Under the pieces are notes generated by a model that made no database searches, was not told the origin of the DNA, and was given only the letters and a program-made list of their open reading frames with translations. The position numbers and the translations under genes are program-made. A stretch of 10,864 bases of DNA from Alphaproteobacteria bacterium (GTDB lineage Bacteria > Pseudomonadota > Alphaproteobacteria > Micropepsales > Micropepsaceae): contig JAFKFF010000114.1 in the NCBI GenBank assembly GCA_017307315.1, forward strand, positions 1-10,864, read 5' to 3'. Below are positions 1 through 9,452 of the stretch, piece by piece (position 1 is the first letter of the stretch; each line of letters begins with the position of its first letter).

Positions 1-2776
<2,776 letters not shown>

Positions 2777-2814
2777 GGCGACTTCTCTGATTTTCCCGGG
2801 CCGAGAGACCCGGG
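2777..2814 (-). promoter_or_regulatory. carB leader: hairpin plus ribosome binding site
   Basis: On the minus strand a perfect 6-bp stem, CCCGGG / CCCGGG, with an 8-nt loop occupies 2795-2814. It ends 18 nt before the carB ATG. The ribosome binding site AGAGAAG (2782-2788) follows. The hairpin loop contains UCUCU (2804-2808), which is complementary to the AGAGA of the ribosome binding site. A loop-to-site pairing (H-type pseudoknot) that hides the site is therefore possible. The stem and the complementarity are read directly; a regulatory role is inference, and a chance GC-rich palindrome is the alternative. Confidence 0.4.
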
Positions 2815-2877
2815 TGGGCGCGCACGGACGGACCCGCGCGGGAGCGCTTTTGGGGCCGGCCGAGTTGTAGGTTAAGG

Positions 2878-2927
2878 GGACCGTCTAGATGGTCCGGACG
2901 CCTGCCGCAACCCCGTTTTCTGCGGGG
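2878..2927 (-). other. Inverted repeats downstream of the Rieske gene, possible weak terminator
   Basis: Just after the Rieske stop codon there are two small hairpins: CCCCG / CGGGG with a 7-nt loop (2911-2927), and GGACC / GGTCC with an 8-nt loop (2878-2895). The first competes with a CCGCA / TGCGG pairing (2905-2909 with 2921-2925). Neither is followed by a T-run on the minus strand, so an intrinsic terminator is not well supported. Transcription from the operon may run on into carB. Confidence 0.25.
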
Positions 2928-2930
2928 CGG

Positions 2931-3962
2931 TCAGGATTTCCAGCGCAGGGTCCGTTCCTGCACAGGATTGACGAAATCCGCGCCCGATTCGAGCGATTCC
3001 GCCCAGGCCTTCTTGACCCGGTGGTACCAGATGGCGGGCTGGTCGGAGTCCTGGATCAGCATCAGGTGGGGATCGAATTTGAGGCCCTCCCGCTGCAATT
3101 CCACGATCTTGCGGTCGTCGGCGATGAAGGTGGGGCCCAGCGCCGTGAAGAAGGGCCGGATGAAGAACAGCAAGCCGGGCCAGTAGAAGACCTGGATGAT
3201 GGAGGTGCTCTGCGCTTCCCGGGGGGTGCAGACCGTCAACCCCACCACGGTAAAGGCCTTGCCGAACAGGCTTCCCTTGATGATCTCGAACCGGGTGGAG
3301 GGCAGTTCGAAGGTGATCTCGGTGGTGACGTCGCCCAGAAGGCTGTAGGCCGGCTTGGACGGCTTGTGAGCCGTCATCACGAAGCCGAAGGGCAGGGGCG
3401 CGTAATGCTTTTCCTTCGGGCGCGGGGTACGCTTCCACCACCAATGGTCGTGGACATAGGCCGCATGCACGGGGTCCATCAGGCCGATCACGGCATGGTC
3501 GATATCGCAGGGAAAGAGCTGCGTCTCATCCCAGCGGGGAACAGCGTTCTGGATCGGAACGCGCGGCGGATCGGTTTTGGGCGCCTCGTTCCTGGCCGGA
3601 ACATAGACCCAGAGCAACCCGTCCTGCTCGCGCAGCGGATAGCTCCGTACACGGATCTTGGCGGGGTCGAGGTCCTGGCCATCGACCAGCGAGGGGATGA
3701 CGCTGCAGACGCCGTCGTTGCGGAAACGCCAGCCGTGATACGGACATTGGACGGTGTTTTCGGGAAGGATCTTGCCGGCGGAGAGCGGCACGCCGCGGTG
3801 CGGACAGATATCGCGCATGGCGAAGGCTTGGCCGTCCCGCATGCGACCCAGCAGCACCGGTTCTCCCAGCAGCATTTCGCGCCGCATCTGGCCGGGCTTC
3901 AAGCTTTTCGCCAAAGCCGGCATGTACCAGAGACCGCGCAGCGGCTCTCCTTCGCCGGCCAT
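2931..3962 (-). CDS. Rieske non-heme iron oxygenase, alpha-subunit type (VanA/ring-hydroxylating family)
   Basis: A 343-residue oxygenase expected to insert oxygen into an organic substrate using electrons from a separate reductase or ferredoxin. The N-terminal Rieske [2Fe-2S] domain has ligands C53, H55, C73 and H76 (CPHRGVPLS... and CPYHGW). The catalytic domain has D163-x2-H166-x4-H171, giving the two iron histidines and the aspartate that usually bridges to the Rieske centre of the next subunit. A third ligand is probably D283 (or D282) in ADDRKIVELQ. Length fits single-component-alpha (VanA-like) enzymes. No signal peptide is seen. The start overlaps the DUF4340 stop by one base (TGATG) and has no clear ribosome binding site, so translation probably depends on coupling. 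It is the last gene of the ABC operon. No reductase, ferredoxin or beta subunit is in the window. Substrate cannot be read from sequence; family assignment is firm. Confidence 0.93.
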   Translation of the reverse strand: MAGEGEPLRGLWYMPALAKSLKPGQMRREMLLGEPVLLGRMRDGQAFAMRDICPHRGVPLSAGKILPENTVQCPYHGWRFRNDGVCSVIPSLVDGQDLDPAKIRVRSYPLREQDGLLWVYVPARNEAPKTDPPRVPIQNAVPRWDETQLFPCDIDHAVIGLMDPVHAAYVHDHWWWKRTPRPKEKHYAPLPFGFVMTAHKPSKPAYSLLGDVTTEITFELPSTRFEIIKGSLFGKAFTVVGLTVCTPREAQSTSIIQVFYWPGLLFFIRPFFTALGPTFIADDRKIVELQREGLKFDPHLMLIQDSDQPAIWYHRVKKAWAESLESGADFVNPVQERTLRWKS

Positions 3963-5038
3963 CAGTTGGGTGCGCCGAACGAGAACCCACCGGGCGCGGG
4001 ATCGGCCTTGGTGAAGAGGTCTTCGCGTTTCATCATCAGCAGCCGCCCCTTGTCCGGGGACAGTTTATACGCCCACTTGGCCGCCTTTGTATTGATCATG
4101 CCCGCCTCCTGGCGCTGCATGGTGGGCGTTCCGGGGTCGGCCTCGGCCGAAATTCGGACCCAGACCCCGCCATCGGCCTCCACCGCGTCCATGCGGATAT
4201 TCTGCATGTCGAAGGTATGGGCTTTCAGGTGCGCCGCCTTGGAGAAATCGAGTTCGGACGCGGGCCTGACATCGACAAAGGCGAAGTCGGAAATCAGCTG
4301 CGGGATGAGATTGACCCGCGCCGGGTTGGTGGAAAATCCCTTGGGCGCGGGCGCGCCTTGCAGCGAGTATTGGCGGTCCGACGTGTGTTCGCGCAGCACG
4401 GTGAAGGCGGCTCCCGAGGGCGGAGTGATCGTGACGCTGTTCACCCGCGCCGGCTCCACGCTCATGACGCCGCTCTCCAGCCAATCGGGAAGCTTGCCCT
4501 GGAAGGCGAAGACCGTGCGCGCCAGATAGCTCTGATTGTCGCCGGGGCGGCGCACGAAGACGCCGGTCCCCCCTTGCACATTGTCCAGCTCGGCGCTGTT
4601 GCCCACGATGACGGAAGCAAGTGTCTTCCCCGCCTTGTCGCTGACGGTGATGGTGGTGCCGTTGCCCTTGGGCGGGGTCTCCAGGCCGATATAGGGCAGC
4701 CAGTCGGCCCGGGATGTCTTGGGTTCGACGGTCTGCAGCGCCGCCAGGCCGATCAGGGCGTGGCGCACCTGTTCGAAGTCCGCCGGATAATTGCCGCGCG
4801 CCGGCAGCAGCCAGCCCTTGGCGGGATCGAACACCACGTCGAAAGCGCCGTCATGCGACACGATATGGATACGGCTTGCTTCCTTCACATGGGCGGCGAA
4901 GCCGGGAAGGAATTCTCCCGGCGTGAAACGGACCTGGCCTTCGCGGGCGCGCAAGGTCACGGCGCCTGCCGCCAGGACGACGCTGACGGCGGCCAGTCCG
5001 CCCAGGATCAGCAATTTGCGGCGGCGGAAGTCCGTCAT
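3962..5038 (-). CDS. DUF4340 domain protein, membrane-anchored
   Basis: A 358-residue protein with a short basic N-terminus (MTDFRRRK), one membrane segment at about residues 9-28 and a large remainder expected in the periplasm. It resembles DUF4340 proteins, whose mainly beta domains contain phrases such as FVRRPGDNQSYLA (about 161-173). These proteins usually sit directly behind a GldG-type gene; their biochemical role is unknown. The frame stays open for 171 codons upstream, but the ATG at 5038 is chosen because it has a GGAGG ribosome binding site 5 nt away (5044-5048), starts a clean signal-anchor, and overlaps the GldG-like stop by the usual 4 nt (ATGA). It probably works with the ABC module as an extracytoplasmic partner; that is inferred from the operon. 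Confidence 0.88.
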   Translation of the reverse strand: MTDFRRRKLLILGGLAAVSVVLAAGAVTLRAREGQVRFTPGEFLPGFAAHVKEASRIHIVSHDGAFDVVFDPAKGWLLPARGNYPADFEQVRHALIGLAALQTVEPKTSRADWLPYIGLETPPKGNGTTITVSDKAGKTLASVIVGNSAELDNVQGGTGVFVRRPGDNQSYLARTVFAFQGKLPDWLESGVMSVEPARVNSVTITPPSGAAFTVLREHTSDRQYSLQGAPAPKGFSTNPARVNLIPQLISDFAFVDVRPASELDFSKAAHLKAHTFDMQNIRMDAVEADGGVWVRISAEADPGTPTMQRQEAGMINTKAAKWAYKLSPDKGRLLMMKREDLFTKADPAPGGFSFGAPN

Positions 5039-6840
5039 GCCGTCCTCCGTCTGCGGCGGGCGCGGATCATGCCCAGCACCAGCGCAAAGCCCGCAAGAAG
5101 GATCGGCACGCCCACGATGTTCAGGAAGGCGAGGCGGCTTCCCAGCGCATCGACCTCGGCGCGCAGATTGTGCTGGACGTCGCGCAGCTGGACGCGCGTC
5201 TGCGCCATGCCGCGGCGGATGCGCTCGATCTCGTCCTTCTGCTTCTGCGACAGCGCGATGGCATTGCCCCCGCTGCCCTGCTGGAGCTGCGCCAGGGTCT
5301 GTTGCGCCTGGGTCAGGTTGTTCTGCAGCGTGTTCTCGGTCTCGCGATATTTGGTTTCCGCCGCCTGGCGCAGGCTCTGCACCACCGTGAAGGGCCGGTC
5401 GCTGGAGGCGCGGGTGCGCAGCGAGATCAGATCGTCGGAGCCGGTGAGGTTTTCCACCGCGTTGAGGATGAAGGCGCCATTGTCGGCGAAGGGCTGGGCG
5501 ACGGGATGGCCCATCTGGTTGCTCACATTCACCCAGAAGCGGTCGTCCCAAACGTCGCTATCGGCGACGATCATCAGTTGCACCTTGCCCGATTTCACCG
5601 CGCCGGGCGCGTTGGGATAGGCGGTTTTGGCGTTGCCGGTGATGCGGGCCGCCAGGGCATAGCGCACGCCGGTCGGCCGCATGGTGTCGACCAACCGGGA
5701 AGGATCGTGCAGCGCCATCAACTGCTCGCGCTGCATCATGTTGGCCTGGTCGCTCGATCCGATCAGGGTGTGGAAGACCGTCGTCGCATTGCGGATCGGC
5801 GCGATCTCGCCGGTGGATGCCATGTTGAGATTCTGCAGCGAGGCCGTGACCGGATCGCGCGGATCGAAGCTGTCGGCGGTCAGGTGCAGCCATACCGGAT
5901 AGGCGATGGTGGGCTGGCGCGGATCGTTGCCCGCCGCCACCTGCTGCGCCACGCCACGGTCCAGTAGCACCATATTGTTCGGAAAGTCGACGCCCCAACT
6001 CTTCAGGAGCGGGCCCAGGTCGGACGCGATGGTGGCCTGCGGTCCGGCCTGCTGTGCCAGCTCCGACAGAGGGTCCACGAAGATCAGGGCGCGGTGACCG
6101 CTCAGCACATAATTGTCGATCGCAAGCATCTGCGGTGGCGACAAGGGATCGGGGTGGGCGACGATCAGAAGATCGATGCCGGCGGGAATGGCGCTGAAAT
6201 CGCCCGGCAGCTGGGTGACGTCATATTCCTGGGCCAGCGCCGCATAGGAGGCGAGCGGCTGGGGATTTTGCGGCGAACCCATCACCGGCAAGCCGGTGAT
6301 CAAGGCGATGGACGGCTTCTTGGGTGCCGAGAGGTGGTAGACCAGCGAGGAAAGGTCGTATTCCAGATAGGCTTCGCGGGCGCTGGCGAAATAGGGGATG
6401 GTCTGGTGCCCGTCGATGCTGTTGGAACCGGAAAGGCCGAAATAGACCACATCGCCCCGGTCGGTGGGCGCGGGCGTGAGGCCGGCGGCGCTGGCCTCGT
6501 CTTCCTCCGGCGTGAAGGGTTCCGGGTCGATGTCCTGCAGGATCAGCTTGCCGTGGGAGAGGGCGGCATATTCGCCCAGAAGATCGCGCACGCGCTTGGC
6601 ATAGGCCGCGGTCGCCGCATAGCGGGCGCCGGCGCTGCGCGAATAATAGAATTTCAAGGTCACCGGTTCCTGGAGCTTGTCCAGGATGTTGCGCGTGCCC
6701 TTGCTGAGGGTGAACTGGCCGTTCTGGGTGAGATCCAGCCGCGCGCCGGTGAAGAAATTGTTGGCGAAGATGTTGAGGCCGACGAAAAGAATGGCGGCGA
6801 GCGCCAGCGCGGAGAGGGCGTATGTGCGGCGGGAGATCAT
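5035..6840 (-). CDS. GldG-like ABC transporter auxiliary protein (ABC_transp_aux)
   Basis: A 601-residue protein of the GldG family, the extracytoplasmic component of GldAFG-type ABC systems. It has an N-terminal membrane helix (about residues 7-24), followed by the family hallmark RLDLTQNGQFTLSKGT (34-49). A large periplasmic region follows (about 50-486), then a Gln/Glu-rich probable coiled coil (about 487-569) and a C-terminal membrane helix (about 570-592) ending in an arginine cluster (RARRRRR). The two helices would tether both ends to the inner membrane. The ATG at 6840 follows the permease stop by one base and has an AAGGG ribosome binding site; the stop overlaps the DUF4340 start (ATGA). 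In Bacteroidetes, GldG is needed for gliding, but homologues occur in many non-gliding bacteria, so motility should not be assumed here. Substrate unknown. Confidence 0.92.
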   Translation of the reverse strand: MISRRTYALSALALAAILFVGLNIFANNFFTGARLDLTQNGQFTLSKGTRNILDKLQEPVTLKFYYSRSAGARYAATAAYAKRVRDLLGEYAALSHGKLILQDIDPEPFTPEEDEASAAGLTPAPTDRGDVVYFGLSGSNSIDGHQTIPYFASAREAYLEYDLSSLVYHLSAPKKPSIALITGLPVMGSPQNPQPLASYAALAQEYDVTQLPGDFSAIPAGIDLLIVAHPDPLSPPQMLAIDNYVLSGHRALIFVDPLSELAQQAGPQATIASDLGPLLKSWGVDFPNNMVLLDRGVAQQVAAGNDPRQPTIAYPVWLHLTADSFDPRDPVTASLQNLNMASTGEIAPIRNATTVFHTLIGSSDQANMMQREQLMALHDPSRLVDTMRPTGVRYALAARITGNAKTAYPNAPGAVKSGKVQLMIVADSDVWDDRFWVNVSNQMGHPVAQPFADNGAFILNAVENLTGSDDLISLRTRASSDRPFTVVQSLRQAAETKYRETENTLQNNLTQAQQTLAQLQQGSGGNAIALSQKQKDEIERIRRGMAQTRVQLRDVQHNLRAEVDALGSRLAFLNIVGVPILLAGFALVLGMIRARRRRRTA

Positions 6841-6841
6841 G

Positions 6842-7576
6842 TCAGCCGCCCTTGCGCCAATCCACGATCAGCGTGTTCGCGTAAAGGAACAGGCCGATCA
6901 GGGAGAAGAAGAAAATCAGATCGCGCAAATCGATCACGCCGGAGGTGATGGCGGCGAAGTGAACCAGGAAGCTGAAGGAGGAGACCGCTTCCACCAGGGA
7001 GAGCGGCGCCCAGCCGCGCACCACATCCAGCACCAGCGAGGAGCCGGAGATGGTGAAGAGGAAACAGACCACCACGCTGACGATGAAGGCGATCACCTGG
7101 TTGGACGTGGCCGAGGAGATGCAGGCGCCGATGGAAAGATAAGCGCCCGCCATCAGGAAGCTGCCGACATAGGAAGCCAGGATTACGCCATTGTCGGGAT
7201 TGCCCAGGTAATTGACGGTGATCCAGATCGGGAAGGTGAGAAGCAGCGCCAGGCCCGCGAAGGCCCAGGCGGCGAGGAATTTGCCCAGGACCGTGGCCCA
7301 TAGGGGGACCGGAAGCGTAAGCAGCAATTCCATGGTGCCGCTGCGGCGCTCCTCCGCCCAAAGCCGCATCGCCAGGGCGGGAACCAGGAACAGGTAAAGC
7401 CAGGGGTGATAGCCAAAGAAGACCGACAGGTCCGCAACGCCATTGTCGTAGAAATGGCCCAGATAGAACGTGAAGGCGCCCATCGCGAACAGGAAGATCA
7501 TGATGAAGACGAAGGCGAGGGGCGTGGCGAAGTAGGATTTGAACTCCCGCGCGAAAACTGGCCACAGAAACTTCAT
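6842..7576 (-). CDS. ABC-2 type transporter permease (GldF-like)
   Basis: A 244-residue integral membrane protein with about six predicted helices (residues 20-40, 57-73, 101-122, 133-155, 161-180 and 219-237). It carries the ABC-2 permease signature AEERRSGTMELLLTLPV at residues 74-90, in the coupling region that contacts the ATPase. Length and the short N-terminus (MKFLWPVFAREFKSYFATPL) are normal for the GldF / ABC-2 subfamily. The ATG at 7576 overlaps the ATPase stop by 4 nt (ATGA) and has a GGGAG ribosome binding site 7 nt upstream (7584-7588). It should form the transmembrane pore with the ATPase encoded before it and dock the GldG-like protein encoded after it. The direction of transport is likely export or a mechanical membrane function; the cargo is unknown. 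Confidence 0.94.
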   Translation of the reverse strand: MKFLWPVFAREFKSYFATPLAFVFIMIFLFAMGAFTFYLGHFYDNGVADLSVFFGYHPWLYLFLVPALAMRLWAEERRSGTMELLLTLPVPLWATVLGKFLAAWAFAGLALLLTFPIWITVNYLGNPDNGVILASYVGSFLMAGAYLSIGACISSATSNQVIAFIVSVVVCFLFTISGSSLVLDVVRGWAPLSLVEAVSSFSFLVHFAAITSGVIDLRDLIFFFSLIGLFLYANTLIVDWRKGG

Positions 7577-8313
7577 GCCGCCGCTCCCGCGACTGCGGTG
7601 TCGCGCGTGGTGATCTGGCGGAAGACATCATCCAGCCGTCCGGAAGGCGCGCGCGCCGCCAGTTCCGCCGGCGTCGCGTCGGCCACGATGCGGCCTTGGT
7701 CGATGATCACCGCGCGGGTGCAGATCGCTTCTACCTCTTCCAGGAGGTGGGTGGAGATCACGATGGTCTTGTCCCGCGCCATGCCCCGGATCAGGTCGCG
7801 CACGGCATGCTTCTGGTTGGGATCGAGGCCATCGGTGGGTTCGTCGAGAATGAGCACGTCCGGATCGTGCAGGATCGCCTGGGCCAGGCCGACGCGGCGG
7901 CGAAAGCCCTTGGAGAGGGTTTCAATCGGCTGGTCCAGGACTGCCTTGAGTTCGGCACCGGCGATCGCCCGCTGCATGGCGAGGCGGGCCTCTTCTCCCG
8001 CCAGCTGCCGCACATGGGCGATGAAGCTCAGAAAACCCCTGGGGGTCATTTCGCCATAGGCGGGCGCGCCTTCGGGCAGATAGCCCAAGGTTCGCTGGGC
8101 GGCCAGCGTATCGCTGACAATGTCATGGCCGCAGATGCGGACCGAGCCGTCGTCCGGCGCCAGATAACCTGTCACCATTTTCATGGTGGTGGATTTGCCC
8201 GCCCCGTTGGGCCCCAGGAAGCCCAGCACTTCGCCCGGACGCACGGTGAGACTGAGATTGGCCACCGCCGTGACCGGTCCGAAATGCTTGGTGAGGTTCT
8301 GAATTTCGATCAT
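7573..8313 (-). CDS. ABC transporter ATP-binding protein (GldA-like)
   Basis: A 246-residue cytoplasmic ATPase that powers the permease. Walker A is GPNGAGKST (34-42). The signature loop is LSKGFRRRVGLA (132-143), a variant common in this subfamily. Walker B is VLILDEPTDGLDP (152-164) with catalytic E157, and the switch histidine is H188 in STHLLEE. The Q-loop position reads LGYLPEGAP, with E80 in place of glutamine, which is usual for GldA/NatA-like ATPases. First gene of the operon. There is no strong ribosome binding site in front of the ATG at 8313 (GGAG lies too far away at about 27 nt), so initiation may be weak or leaderless. It faces the divergent membrane-protein gene across a 94-bp gap. 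Role as part of an exporter-like module is firm; substrate is not. Confidence 0.95.
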   Translation of the reverse strand: MIEIQNLTKHFGPVTAVANLSLTVRPGEVLGFLGPNGAGKSTTMKMVTGYLAPDDGSVRICGHDIVSDTLAAQRTLGYLPEGAPAYGEMTPRGFLSFIAHVRQLAGEEARLAMQRAIAGAELKAVLDQPIETLSKGFRRRVGLAQAILHDPDVLILDEPTDGLDPNQKHAVRDLIRGMARDKTIVISTHLLEEVEAICTRAVIIDQGRIVADATPAELAARAPSGRLDDVFRQITTRDTAVAGAAA

Positions 8314-8334
8314 AGTCGGGTTGGGAACCGGGTT

Positions 8335-8392
8335 TTTCTCCGTTTAGAGAAATCGATACGGAGCCGCAAGCGGACCTCTCGTCACGGTCCGC
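8335..8392. promoter_or_regulatory. Divergent control region with clustered inverted repeats
   Basis: The 94-bp gap between the ABC operon and the divergent membrane-protein gene holds several perfect inverted repeats. TTTCTC / GAGAAA has a 6-nt spacer (8335-8352). CTCCGT / ACGGAG has a 14-nt spacer and overlaps the first (8338-8363). CCGC / GCGG lies around AA (8364-8373). GCGGACC / GGTCCGC has a 9-nt spacer (8370-8392) and ends just before the plus-strand ribosome binding site. Both genes must start transcription in or near here, but I see no convincing -35/-10 pair on either strand. Operators or a leader hairpin for the plus-strand gene are possible; this is inference. Confidence 0.4.
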
Positions 8393-8407
8393 CAAGGGAG
8401 AGCGTGT

Positions 8408-8785
8408 TTGGTCAATCTCAAAATCCTGCGCCGTGCGCTCGCCGTGGGCGTGATGTTCGAGCTTCTGCTGGTCGTGGCGGCGCATTACCGTCCGGGCCTG
8501 CAGCACAATTATTTCCTGATGTTCGGCACCATGCTGATTCCCGGCGTCGCGGGCTTGCTTTACGCGCGCGACCTGGCGCGGGGCTTCGTCGCCGGCGCGC
8601 TGGGCGGGGCGACGATCGGCGCGCTGAGCGGGGTGGTGGCCGTGGCGGCGGCGAATCTGTTCGGTGACGAGCCGGATCTGCTGATTCCCTGGGCGGTGAT
8701 GATCCTCACCGTCACGGGCGCGATCGGCGGCCTGTTCGGCCAGCTCGATGCCCTGATGAAGGCCTTTTTCCGGTCTCTGCGCTGA
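8408..8785 (+). CDS. Small four-helix membrane protein of unknown function
   Basis: A 125-residue very hydrophobic protein with four likely membrane helices (about residues 10-27, 36-53, 60-83 and 92-111). The third is Gly/Ala-rich (VAGALGGATIGALSGVVAVA). The C-terminus is short and basic (FFRSLR). I do not recognise a family and see no catalytic motif. The start is a TTG at 8408, chosen because AAGGGAG (8394-8400) lies 7 nt upstream and no in-frame ATG or GTG occurs before the first helix. A 7-bp inverted repeat ends immediately before the ribosome binding site. It is transcribed away from the ABC operon and may share its control region. It could be an accessory subunit of that system or unrelated. 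Real coding is likely given frame, length, ribosome binding site and clean helix pattern. Confidence 0.72.
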   Translation: MVNLKILRRALAVGVMFELLLVVAAHYRPGLQHNYFLMFGTMLIPGVAGLLYARDLARGFVAGALGGATIGALSGVVAVAAANLFGDEPDLLIPWAVMILTVTGAIGGLFGQLDALMKAFFRSLR

Positions 8786-8796
8786 AGAGGAGAGCT

Positions 8797-8880
8797 GTCG
8801 GTTGGCGCGATCAGGTCAGGCCCGGAAAGGGCTGGGGGGCTTGAAGTTCCGGACCGACTCAAAAAGCACGGCCAACCGAC
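8797..8880. repeat. Long-range 10-bp inverted repeat in intergenic region
   Basis: GTCGGTTGGC (8797-8806) and GCCAACCGAC (8871-8880) are exact reverse complements separated by 64 nt. Inside them a GCCC / GGGC hairpin (8820-8832) and a GGTC / GACC pairing (8814-8817 with 8852-8855) can form, so the whole 84-nt stretch could fold as one nested structure. It lies between the membrane-protein gene and the DUF2794 gene, in a gap of about 200 bp with no supported ORF. It could be a structured leader, a small RNA or a decayed element; no known RNA family is recognised. Confidence 0.45.
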
Positions 8881-8989
8881 GAAGACATGGTCGATCCGGA
8901 AAACGGCCAGCGGATGGTTCAATCGTGACCATTTCGGGGCAGTGGTTACAAATGCGAAAGCCTTGCGGCGTGCGAGTTCCCGCCGCATC

Positions 8990-9388
8990 ATGGCGGCGAT
9001 GGCGGAAGAACCCATAGCGTTTCATCGCGCCGTGCCCTTTCTCAGGGATGCGGCGCGAAAATGTCCTGGAAACGATGCCGCTATCCCTTTGACCCGCTTC
9101 GACCGGGGCGAACTTCATCGTCTTCTTACGGTGTATGGCCGGATGGTCGCGGCCGGCGAGTGGCGCGACTACGCGCTCGATTTTCTGGAAGAGGTGGCGG
9201 TTTTCTCGATTTTCCGCCGCACCAGCGAGATGCCGCTTTTCCGGGTCGAGAAATGTCCCAAATTGCGGGGTCGCCAAGGGCAATATTCCGTCATCGCGGC
9301 CGGTGGGCTGGTCCTGAAACGGGGACACGACCTGGCGCAAGTGCTCAAGGTCTTCGACAAGAAACGCCTGCAAGCGCTTGCAGATTAA
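8990..9388 (+). CDS. DUF2794 domain protein
   Basis: A small cytoplasmic protein matching DUF2794, a conserved family of unknown function that I know only from Alphaproteobacteria. The recognisable core runs from TRFDRGELHRLL through YGRMVAAGEWRDYAL and FSIFRRTSEMPLFRVEK to YSVIAAGGLVLKRGHDLAQV and ends near LKVFDKKRLQALAD. No membrane segment, signal peptide or catalytic motif is evident. The start is uncertain: ATG at 8990 gives 132 residues and ATG at 8999 gives 129. A GTG at 8942 would give 148, but its extra N-terminus is Arg-rich and unlike the family. None has a strong ribosome binding site. The gene stands alone and is followed by a terminator 12 nt after its TAA stop. Family assignment rests on memory of the conserved core and is fairly secure. 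Confidence 0.88.
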   Translation: MAAMAEEPIAFHRAVPFLRDAARKCPGNDAAIPLTRFDRGELHRLLTVYGRMVAAGEWRDYALDFLEEVAVFSIFRRTSEMPLFRVEKCPKLRGRQGQYSVIAAGGLVLKRGHDLAQVLKVFDKKRLQALAD

Positions 9389-9399
9389 ATAAAAAGCAA

Positions 9400-9425
9400 A
9401 AAGCCCGGCGTTTCCGCCAGGCTTT
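9400..9425. terminator. Bidirectional intrinsic terminator between convergent genes
   Basis: A hairpin AAAGCC-C-GGCG / CGCC-A-GGCTTT with a TTTC loop: 10 paired bases and one C/A mismatch. On the minus strand it is followed by TTTTTGCTTTTTATTTAA, a strong T-rich tail, so it best ends transcripts from the BI-1/YccA-type gene. On the plus strand the tail is only TTT, so termination after DUF2794 would be weaker. The position between converging genes fits a two-way terminator. Confidence 0.8.
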
Positions 9426-9452
9426 AGGGACTTCGTTCCGAGCTCAGGCTTT

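Noticed and set aside
2889..4529. 546-codon plus-strand open frame
   Set aside because: Antisense to the Rieske and DUF4340 genes, which have clear motifs; no recognisable domain in the plus frame.
5039..5551. 171-codon N-terminal extension of the DUF4340 frame
   Set aside because: It overlaps the GldG-like gene fully, is Arg/Pro/Ala-rich shadow sequence, and the ATG at 5038 has a GGAGG site, an ATGA overlap and a proper membrane anchor.
4217..5620. 467-codon plus-strand open frame
   Set aside because: Antisense shadow across the DUF4340 and GldG-like genes with no plausible start signal or domain.
2931..8313. Operon read as a true gliding-motility system
   Set aside because: Only GldA, GldF and GldG-like proteins are present. 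No other gliding or type IX secretion genes are visible, and these families are common in non-gliding bacteria.
8881..8941. tRNA-like GGTTCAATC motif
   Set aside because: The bases around it do not form a T-stem and no acceptor or anticodon stem can be drawn.
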